DNA from: Bacteroidia bacterium
GTDB taxonomy: Bacteria > Bacteroidota > Bacteroidia > Bacteroidales > UBA932
Assembly: GCA_025996715.1 (NCBI GenBank)
Contig: BNTQ01000126.1
Span: forward strand, 1 to 5,831
Direction of reading: 5' to 3'
DNA: 5,831 nucleotides
Of the stretch, positions 1 to 5,057 are shown piece by piece. A program made the position numbers and the translations under genes. Numbering within the stretch: position 1 is the first letter of the stretch; each line of letters starts with the position of its first letter. The notes below the pieces were generated by a model that saw only the letters and a list, made by a program, of their open reading frames with translations, made no database searches and was not told the origin of the DNA.

Positions 1-655
1 ATTTTGCTGCCTTTTTCTTATCGTAAACAATCAATTGACTTTCGCCGCTTTTTATGGTATTGGTATGATAACCTTTTTCATAGTGTGTGGCAACAGCATT
101 TTCATCTATTAATTTATTAAAAATAAACTCATTAGATTTTGTATAAAAAAGAATAGAATCGTGATTGTGCTGAAAAGAATTTATGGAATTTGTCCATTTC
201 CTATAGCACCAGATAATTTCATTTCTACAATTTTCTTTACCAAAAATTTCATCAAGCACCACTTTCAAATAATGACTTGCAGTAGGGTCGCAGTGCAAAT
301 ACAAACTACCGGTATTCTTTAATACGCGGTGCATTTCAACAATGCGCTGTGCCATATAGGTTAAATATGCTGCCATCGCTTTGCTGTGCATCACGCCTGT
401 TGCAGCAATAAAATCTGTCAATATAGGATAATTTTCTGCTAAGGTATTGAGATATTCTTTATCAACATCTTGCCAAGTCCACATATCTTTGAAACTTGAA
501 CCCGCAGCCTTGCTGCCTATCGGTGCAGAATAGAACCGCTTTGAATTGAACGGCGGGTCTAAATATATCAGGTCAACCAAATCGCTGTTTAATCCATTCA
601 AAACGAATAGATTATCATTGGTGTAGAGCGTGTTGGTAAATGCAGTCTGTGTCAT
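1..655 (-). CDS. Site-specific DNA methyltransferase (N6-adenine/N4-cytosine family), N-terminal part, cut by window edge
   Basis: The minus strand is open from an ATG at 655 to the window edge, giving 218 codons without a stop; the C-terminus lies outside. Visible motifs fit the N6_N4_Mtase family: a catalytic LDPPF (motif IV) at residues 32-36, HCDPTASHYLK at 121-131, then DEIFG (135-139), NEIIW (145-149) and DSILFYTKS (166-174), the last three typical of type III Mod-like and solitary adenine methylases. The DPPF near the N-terminus implies beta-class motif order, so the SAM-binding FxGxG motif should lie in the missing C-terminal part. It would transfer a methyl group from SAM to a base in a specific DNA site, either in a restriction-modification system or as an orphan enzyme; any endonuclease partner would be beyond position 1. 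The start is 20 nt after the stop of the upstream arginase-like gene and no promoter is seen between them. The gene is clearly more AT-rich than its neighbour, suggesting acquisition by transfer. Confidence 0.9.
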   Translation of the reverse strand, partial: MTQTAFTNTLYTNDNLFVLNGLNSDLVDLIYLDPPFNSKRFYSAPIGSKAAGSSFKDMWTWQDVDKEYLNTLAENYPILTDFIAATGVMHSKAMAAYLTYMAQRIVEMHRVLKNTGSLYLHCDPTASHYLKVVLDEIFGKENCRNEIIWCYRKWTNSINSFQHNHDSILFYTKSNEFIFNKLIDENAVATHYEKGYHTNTIKSGESQLIVYDKKKAAK

Positions 656-675
656 ATTTTATTGAGGTAAAATGT

Positions 676-1821
676 TTATCGCGAAAATTTTTTGAAAAAC
701 CACAGCCAGCGGTCGGGCAATTCCATTTGCCGTGCTTGCTCGTAGTCCGTTGCTTGGCAAGCGATGATGTGTTTCACGGCGGAGTCGTTGGTGGGGATTT
801 CCATCCACCAGCGGTGGCTCACTTTGCTTTGATAAAAAATAAGTCGTTGCTCGCGTGTGCCCATTTCTACTTGCACGCGGCGGAATTTCTTTTTGTTTTC
901 GGCAGGATGTTCTTGTATCCGATAGGCAATGCCTTCAATGACGTGCCAAACGAGTTGCGCCAGCAAGTTGGCGGTTTGTTGTTGGCGGTCGTTGCTCAAA
1001 TTCATTCCGCCCATAAAAAAGGCTTTGAGTTCGCTCGAAAACGAGGCAAACCGCAGCATACGGCACATTTCTTCGGTATAAAAACCATTGGGCATTGCCG
1101 GCATTGCAGCCGGGGCGTCGCTTTGCCGCAGGGCACTCACGGCGGCGCACAGCAAAGTTGCATCGCGCAACACAGGCTCGGCTTGTTGCAGGTTGTCGCG
1201 CAGGGCGCCCAAGCGCACGGTTTCGCAATAATTTTTGTCCAAGGTGCGCACGTCATCGGGGTTGGTCAGGTAGTTCTGGTAGCCCAGCACAGAGAGGTGC
1301 GCCAACTCGCGCGTGAGGTCGGCAAGGGTGTGCGCTATCACGTTTTGCTCGGTAATGGGCGTGTGCGGATTGCCAATGTTGGCGGTGGGCAAAATATACG
1401 CCACCGACTGGCTGCGGTGCAAACTTTTGAGTGCTTCATAAACCCAATGAGCGTAGCGCATATCCTCTGCCAGCACCAATGGAAACGTGCCTTGTAGCAG
1501 AATTTGCTGCAAAGCGTAGCCCACTTTTTCGGTATTTGCTTCCACGCTGTTGTTGGCAACTTCTATATCGCCAAGGTCAATGATGCTCACTTTTTTGGCA
1601 GGCACATAGAGGCGATACAAGGCTTCGCGCACTGCCGCAAAACTGTTGGGCGAGCCGGCAGGACGCAAGCCCACCAAGGCTATTTGAAAACCTTGCAGCC
1701 ATTCCCAATCAAAACCCGGCACAGCAAATTTGGCTGCGTTGCCCACCTGCGCAGGCAATAAGGGCGGTTGCAGTTTTTGCAAATGCTCGGCAACAGGGAT
1801 AAAAAAATCGTTGTATTCCAC
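676..1821 (-). CDS. Arginase/formimidoylglutamase-like protein lacking the metal-binding motifs
   Basis: The 381-aa product follows, end to end, the pattern of a Bacteroidota protein usually annotated formimidoylglutamase or arginase-family protein: VGLRPAG near 50, SIIDLGDIEVAN near 80-90, a diagnostic RQSDAP at 232-237, PNGFYTEEMCRM at 244-255, and a C-terminal block with HRWWMEIP (336-343) and LPDRW (368-372) that ordinary ureohydrolases lack. True ureohydrolases bind two Mn(II) ions through GGDHS, DxHxD and SxDxDxxDP. Here those positions read VLAEDMRY (116-123), AYILPTANIG (141-150) and LCAAVSALRQSDAP (224-237), so nearly all ligands are gone. I infer a non-catalytic or repurposed protein; its substrate or partner is unknown. 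The start is GTG: an in-frame TAA lies one codon upstream and the next Met is residue 121. No signal peptide or membrane segment is seen, so it is probably cytoplasmic. It has its own promoter at 1871-1900 and likely heads a transcript into the methyltransferase gene. Confidence 0.85.
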   Translation of the reverse strand: MEYNDFFIPVAEHLQKLQPPLLPAQVGNAAKFAVPGFDWEWLQGFQIALVGLRPAGSPNSFAAVREALYRLYVPAKKVSIIDLGDIEVANNSVEANTEKVGYALQQILLQGTFPLVLAEDMRYAHWVYEALKSLHRSQSVAYILPTANIGNPHTPITEQNVIAHTLADLTRELAHLSVLGYQNYLTNPDDVRTLDKNYCETVRLGALRDNLQQAEPVLRDATLLCAAVSALRQSDAPAAMPAMPNGFYTEEMCRMLRFASFSSELKAFFMGGMNLSNDRQQQTANLLAQLVWHVIEGIAYRIQEHPAENKKKFRRVQVEMGTREQRLIFYQSKVSHRWWMEIPTNDSAVKHIIACQATDYEQARQMELPDRWLWFFKKFSR

Positions 1822-1830
1822 AGATTACAA

Positions 1831-1856
1831 TTCAAAAGTTAAGTTCAAAGTTCAAG
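1831..1856. repeat. Short heptanucleotide tandem repeat, GTTCAAA/GTTCAAG
   Basis: Two adjacent heptamers, GTTCAAA (1843-1849) and GTTCAAG (1850-1856), follow a related TTCAAAAG (1831-1838). They lie in the presumed leader of the arginase-like gene. The seven-base period is shared with the TACCAA-type heptads at 1977-2004 and 2098-2168, but the core sequence differs. Confidence 0.5.
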
Positions 1857-1870
1857 TGTTAAATACCATA

Positions 1871-1900
1871 CAAAGATAGATTTTTTTTGAAATAAAACAA
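1871..1900 (-). promoter_or_regulatory. Bacteroidota-type promoter for the arginase-like gene
   Basis: On the minus strand TATCTTTG (plus-strand CAAAGATA, 1871-1878) matches the -7 consensus TAnnTTTG. A TTG (plus-strand CAA, 1898-1900) lies upstream with a spacing of 19 nt, which is the expected distance. Transcription would start near 1865 and leave a leader of about 45 nt before the GTG at 1821. It is divergent from the riboswitch promoter. Confidence 0.6.
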
Positions 1901-1916
1901 TTTTTTTGCTTGTATA

Positions 1917-1947
1917 TTCACAAATACAATTTTTATTACTATCTTTG
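1917..1947 (+). promoter_or_regulatory. Probable promoter of the thiamin-uptake operon
   Basis: TATCTTTG at 1940-1947 fits the Bacteroidota -7 consensus TAnnTTTG, and it sits immediately upstream of the riboswitch, so a transcript starting near 1953 would contain the whole aptamer. The -33 element is poor: only TTC at 1917-1919 has suitable spacing (20 nt), while a real TTG at 1910-1912 is 27 nt away. The -7 box is therefore better supported than the -33 box. Confidence 0.5.
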
Positions 1948-1954
1948 TAACGTT

Positions 1955-2090
1955 ATTATAGGGGGTGCTTTGACAACTACCAAGTATCATTTATCAAATA
2001 CCACAAGAATTTTGGTAAATAAAATGGCAATTGAAAAGGCTGAGATTATACCCGTTGAACCTGACGCAGATAATGCTGCCGTAGGAAACA
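1955..2090 (+). ncRNA. TPP (thiamin pyrophosphate) riboswitch
   Basis: The conserved TPP aptamer (THI box) core can be read directly. GGGGGTGC (1961-1968) carries the 5' strands of P2 and P3. AAGGCTGAGA (2036-2045) gives the 3' strand of P3 and the pyrimidine-sensing CUGAGA. ACCCGTTGAACCTGA (2050-2064) closes P2 (GGGT 1963-1966 with ACCC 2050-2053) and begins the P4/P5 arm. GCAG-ATAATG-CTGC (2066-2079) forms P5 and its loop, followed by GTAGGAAA (2081-2088), a variant of the usual GTAGGGAA. P3 starts with GCTTT (1967-1971) paired to AAGGC (2036-2040) and encloses about 64 nt, including an inner hairpin (CATTT/AAATG at 1988-1992 and 2022-2026; TACCA/TGGTA at 1999-2003 and 2013-2017). This family binds TPP and normally represses thiamin genes; it precedes the receptor gene at 2212. 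A convincing P1 could not be found by eye. Confidence 0.93.
1977..2004 (+). repeat. Four in-phase degenerate heptads inside the riboswitch P3 arm
   Basis: Read in sevens, the sequence is CTACCAA, GTATCAT, TTATCAA, ATACCAC, all fitting N-TA-Y-CA-N. They fill the 5' half of the enlarged P3 insert. The ten bases CTACCAAGTA (1977-1986) recur exactly at 2112-2121 downstream of the aptamer. Confidence 0.6.
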
Positions 2091-2094
2091 TCAA

Positions 2095-2127
2095 CAAGTA
2101 CCAACTATCATCTACCAAGTACCAACT
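2095..2127 (+). repeat. Heptad array with a 12-bp direct repeat
   Basis: CAAGTACCAACT occurs at 2095-2106 and again at 2116-2127, offset by 21 nt (three heptads). Read in sevens from 2098 the units are GTACCAA, CTATCAT, CTACCAA, GTACCAA. The array makes up the left arm of the large hairpin and uses the same unit as the P3 heptads. Confidence 0.65.
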
Positions 2128-2171
2128 GTTATGGCTGGAAATGGTAGTTGGTACTTGGTAGATGGTAGTTG
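2102..2171 (+). repeat. 26-bp inverted repeat (large hairpin) between riboswitch and receptor gene
   Basis: The arm 2102-2127 is the reverse complement of 2146-2171 apart from one position (2107 T opposite 2166 G or equivalent), which would form a G-U wobble in RNA. The loop is 18 nt (2128-2145). The hairpin starts about 12 nt after the aptamer core and ends 40 nt before the receptor ATG. A C5T6 run follows at 2177-2187, but ten bases lie between the stem and the first T, so it is not a standard intrinsic terminator. It could be the riboswitch expression platform, an mRNA stabiliser, or an inserted repeat element; the sequence does not decide between them. Confidence 0.85.
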
Positions 2172-2211
2172 AAATTCCCCCTTTTTTGTTTACTTTTTAA
2201 TTTATAGTAAA

Positions 2212-4416
2212 ATGAAAAAGGATTTTTTTGTGCCCATAGCAGCGCTGGCTGCTACGCTAAGCCTTGCACAGAGTGCGTTTGCCAACACTGCTCCGCTCGG
2301 CGACAGCATCCATTATCAATTGGAAGAGGTGGTAATAGCCGCCACCCGCGCCGATGAAAAAACGCCCATTGCCTACACCAATATGGGGCAAAAAACCATT
2401 GAGCAGCAAAACTTTGGGCAAGATATTCCCTACCTTGTGTCGCTCACGCCTTCGGTGGTGAGCACCTCCGATGCCGGCACAGGCATTGGCTACACAGGAT
2501 TGCGCATACGCGGCACCGATGCCAACCGCATCAACATCACAGTGAACGGCGTGCCGCTCAACGATGCCGAGTCGCACGGCGTTTTTTGGGTCAATATGCC
2601 CGACTTTGCCGCCTCGTTGCAAAACATACAAATACAGCGCGGCGTGGGCACCTCCACCAATGGAGCGGCTGCCTTTGGCGCAACGCTCAATATGCAAACC
2701 GAATTGCTGCAAGAGCGTGCCTACGGCGAATACAGCGGCTCGGCAGGCTCTTTTGGCACGTTCAAAAATACGGTCAAAGCGGGAACAGGCTTGATGAATA
2801 ACAAATTTGCGATGGACGTTCGCTTGTCGAGCATTACCAGCAAGGGCTACATTGACCGCGCCGGCGTTGATTTGCAGTCGTATTACCTATCGGCGGGCTA
2901 CTATGGCAACAAGGCAATGCTCAAATTCATTACCTTCGCGGGAAAAGAAAAAACCTATCAGGCGTGGAACGGCGTGCCTGCCCAATTGCTCAGCACCAAT
3001 CGCACCTACAATCCTTGCGGCGAATACACCGACGACGATGGCACAGTGCATTATTACGACAACCAAACCGACAACTATTGGCAGCGACACTATCAACTTA
3101 TTTACACGCAACAACTTACCAACAAATGGAACTTTCACACTGCCCTGCACTACACCCGCGGCTATGGTTATTACGAAGAGTATAAGGAAGATTCCGACTT
3201 TGCGCGATACCTTATCCCCACTTACTTTGACAAGGATAATGAAGAAGTAACTACCTCCGATTTGGTGCGGCAAAAATGGTTGGACAACGATTTTTACGGC
3301 GGCACTTTTTCGCTCAACTACGAACGGGAAGGTTTCAAAGCCACATTGGGCGGTGCGGCTAACTATTATGATGGACGGCACTATGGCTATGTAACGTGGA
3401 TAAAAGATTATCCAATGGCGTTTCCTGACAAACAAAAATTTTATGATGGCACAGGCAAAAAGCAGGACTACAATGTATTTGCCAAAGGAAACGCAGAATT
3501 ATTTTCGGATTTCAATGCTTATGCCGACCTGCAATATCGCCATATTGATTACCGCATTGGCGGCACAACAGACAATCAGGACTTGCTGAATATCCGGCGT
3601 ATCTACAATTTTTTCAATCCAAAAATAGGAGCACTTTATACACTCAACAGCCACCATGAAGTGTTTGCCTCATTTGCCGTTGCCCACCGCGAACCCAATC
3701 GCAACAATTTTGTTGAAGCAGATGCCAACGAACAACCCACCAGTGAATTGCTCTACGACTACGAAATTGGCTACGCCTTTCACCACGAAAGGTTTTCGGC
3801 TAACCTCAACGGCTATTTTATGGATTACACCAATCAACTCATTTTGACAGGAAAAACTAACGAAATAGGCGAGCCGCTTACTACCAACATCCCCACCAGT
3901 TACCGCACGGGCATTGAGTTGGCGGTGGCTGCCAAAATTGCCAAATGGTTACAATGGGATGGCAATTGTACCTTTAGTCAAAATAAAATTCGTAACTTTA
4001 CCGAATATGTGGACGATTGGGATAGCGACAAGCAGCGCGAAAATCGTTTGGGTACAACGGATATAGCGTTTTCTTCACCATTGATTGCCAACAGTATTTT
4101 TTCGGTTTTGCACAAAAATTTTTCGGTAGGATGGCACGCCGCCTACGTGGGCAAGCAGTTCATAGACAACACTTCGAGCAACGAGCGCAGCCTCGATGCC
4201 TATTTTGTGAACCATCTTCGCGCGGGCTATTTTGTTGATGTACAAAAAATTAGATTGTCGTTGGAGATAATGGTCAACAATCTTTTTAATTACCAATACG
4301 AAAGCAATGCCTGGGTATATTCGTACTACGAAAACGGCGAGCGGGGCTCCGATGCAGGTTATTTTCCGCAAGCAGGCCGCAGTTTTTTGGGTAAATTGAC
4401 CATCAAATTTTTGTAA
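2212..4416 (+). CDS. TonB-dependent outer-membrane receptor, probably for thiamin
   Basis: The 734-aa protein has a signal peptide (residues 1-24, predicted cut after AFA), a short exposed N-terminus with a TonB-box-like LEEVVIAATRA (38-47), and a plug domain at about 48-165. The plug holds IRGTDANRINITVNG (99-113), PLNDAESHG and IQIQRGVGTSTNG (139-151). The remaining 570 residues are rich in alternating aromatic strands and end in LGKLTIKFL, a normal barrel terminus with a final aromatic/hydrophobic strand. There is no N-terminal carboxypeptidase-like domain, so it is not SusC-like, and no SusD partner follows. Such receptors import scarce ligands using TonB-ExbBD energy. The ligand is inferred from the TPP riboswitch upstream and the PnuC gene downstream. 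ATG 2212 is chosen because it starts the signal peptide; the leader before it is A/T-rich with no Shine-Dalgarno. The stop codon directly abuts the next ATG, implying one operon. Confidence 0.92.
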   Translation: MKKDFFVPIAALAATLSLAQSAFANTAPLGDSIHYQLEEVVIAATRADEKTPIAYTNMGQKTIEQQNFGQDIPYLVSLTPSVVSTSDAGTGIGYTGLRIRGTDANRINITVNGVPLNDAESHGVFWVNMPDFAASLQNIQIQRGVGTSTNGAAAFGATLNMQTELLQERAYGEYSGSAGSFGTFKNTVKAGTGLMNNKFAMDVRLSSITSKGYIDRAGVDLQSYYLSAGYYGNKAMLKFITFAGKEKTYQAWNGVPAQLLSTNRTYNPCGEYTDDDGTVHYYDNQTDNYWQRHYQLIYTQQLTNKWNFHTALHYTRGYGYYEEYKEDSDFARYLIPTYFDKDNEEVTTSDLVRQKWLDNDFYGGTFSLNYEREGFKATLGGAANYYDGRHYGYVTWIKDYPMAFPDKQKFYDGTGKKQDYNVFAKGNAELFSDFNAYADLQYRHIDYRIGGTTDNQDLLNIRRIYNFFNPKIGALYTLNSHHEVFASFAVAHREPNRNNFVEADANEQPTSELLYDYEIGYAFHHERFSANLNGYFMDYTNQLILTGKTNEIGEPLTTNIPTSYRTGIELAVAAKIAKWLQWDGNCTFSQNKIRNFTEYVDDWDSDKQRENRLGTTDIAFSSPLIANSIFSVLHKNFSVGWHAAYVGKQFIDNTSSNERSLDAYFVNHLRAGYFVDVQKIRLSLEIMVNNLFNYQYESNAWVYSYYENGERGSDAGYFPQAGRSFLGKLTIKFL

Positions 4417-4983
4417 ATGAATTACATTGAACTCATAGGAATTACCTTGTCGCTGCTGTATATGTGGTTGGAATTGCAGCAAAAATTGGCGATGTGGACG
4501 GTGGGCATTGCGAGTGCACTGCTCTATGTGGTGGTGTTTTTTGTGGCAAAACTTTATGCCAATATGGGGCTGCAATTGTACTACGCTGCGGCAAGTGTTT
4601 ACGGACTTTACGTGTGGTATCACGGTGCAAAAAAAGAGGCACAACCATTGCCTGTTACCCTCGTCAAACGCTTGCAAATTGTAGTAGCCACAGGGGCTAT
4701 TGTAGTTTTGTGGGCAGCACTGTACTTTATACTTTCGCACTACACCGACTCGCCTGCTCCCATCGTGGATGCCTTTGTTACAGCCGTTTGCGTGGTGGCA
4801 ATGTACGGCTTGGCACACAAAATTTTGCACCATTGGATACTATGGATAATTGCCGATGGCGTGTCAATAGGGCTGTGTCTTTGGCAACAATTATACATTA
4901 CCTCGCTGCTCTACTTTATCTATACAGTGGTGGCGGTGGTAGGTTATTTCAAATGGAAAAAGGCGATGAATGCCGGCACATAA
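4417..4983 (+). CDS. pnuT: PnuC-family inner-membrane transporter, probable thiamin transporter PnuT
   Basis: The 188-aa product is almost entirely hydrophobic, with about seven membrane segments (near 3-19, 28-46, 50-68, 86-107, 115-133, 138-157, 160-180), the normal size and topology of PnuC proteins. Family features include an N-terminal W-containing repeat (YMWLELQQKLAMWTVG, 15-30) followed by LYVVVFF, the YGLYVWYHG end of the first half, and a matching second half with HHWILWIIADGVSIGLCLW (138-156) and YFIYTVVAVVGYFKWKK (166-182). PnuC proteins are SWEET-like facilitators for vitamin precursors trapped by later phosphorylation; different subgroups take nicotinamide riboside, riboflavin or thiamin. 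Here the TPP riboswitch and receptor gene favour thiamin. The ATG follows the receptor TAA with no spacer, suggesting translational coupling. No thiamin pyrophosphokinase gene follows within the window. The PnuC family is nearly certain; thiamin specificity is inference from context. Confidence 0.88.
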   Translation: MNYIELIGITLSLLYMWLELQQKLAMWTVGIASALLYVVVFFVAKLYANMGLQLYYAAASVYGLYVWYHGAKKEAQPLPVTLVKRLQIVVATGAIVVLWAALYFILSHYTDSPAPIVDAFVTAVCVVAMYGLAHKILHHWILWIIADGVSIGLCLWQQLYITSLLYFIYTVVAVVGYFKWKKAMNAGT

Positions 4984-4984
4984 A

Positions 4985-5026
4985 CAACCACTTTGCAATA
5001 TATTGTAGGAGGTTGATTTTGTTTTT
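4985..5026 (+). terminator. Weak terminator candidate after the thiamin operon
   Basis: CAACC (4985-4989) can pair with GGTTG (5011-5015), enclosing a perfect palindrome CAATATATTG (4995-5004 region), and is followed by the T-rich ATTTTGTTTTT. The outer stem has only five pairs and the T-run is interrupted, so termination here is uncertain. It overlaps the promoter region of the next gene. Confidence 0.25.
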
Positions 5027-5035
5027 ATATCTTTG
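5003..5035 (+). promoter_or_regulatory. Bacteroidota-type promoter for the secreted Fn3-like gene
   Basis: TATCTTTG at 5028-5035 is an exact TAnnTTTG -7 box, and TTG at 5003-5005 lies 22 nt upstream, at the long end of accepted spacing. Transcription would start near 5042, giving a leader of about 16 nt before ATG 5058. This suggests that the gene is transcribed separately from the thiamin operon. Confidence 0.5.
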
Positions 5036-5057
5036 CATATTCGTATTATAGTCAAAG

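Noticed and set aside
640..1497. 285-codon plus-strand open frame opposite the arginase-like gene
   Set aside because: It is antisense to a gene with clear protein-family conservation, its composition is that of a frame shadow, and no promoter or family match is visible.
1910..2161. 83-codon plus-strand open frame upstream of the receptor
   Set aside because: It runs across the TPP aptamer and the heptad repeats, has no family resemblance, and starts before the likely transcription start. The RNA explanation is far better.
2172..2190. C5T6 run after the large hairpin as a standard intrinsic terminator
   Set aside because: The T-run begins ten bases after the stem instead of directly at its base, so a simple terminator is not supported.
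4075..4833. 252-codon minus-strand open frame across the receptor/PnuC junction
   Set aside because: It is antisense to two well-supported genes and rich in His, Gln and Cys as expected of a shadow frame.
4417..4983. PnuC as a nicotinamide riboside transporter
   Set aside because: No NAD-pathway gene is nearby, and the upstream TPP riboswitch in the same operon favours thiamin. It is not excluded by sequence alone.
4464..5051. 195-codon plus-strand open frame overlapping PnuC, considered as the missing thiamin pyrophosphokinase
   Set aside because: It is an alternative frame of the PnuC gene with a Cys/Arg-rich translation and no kinase motif.
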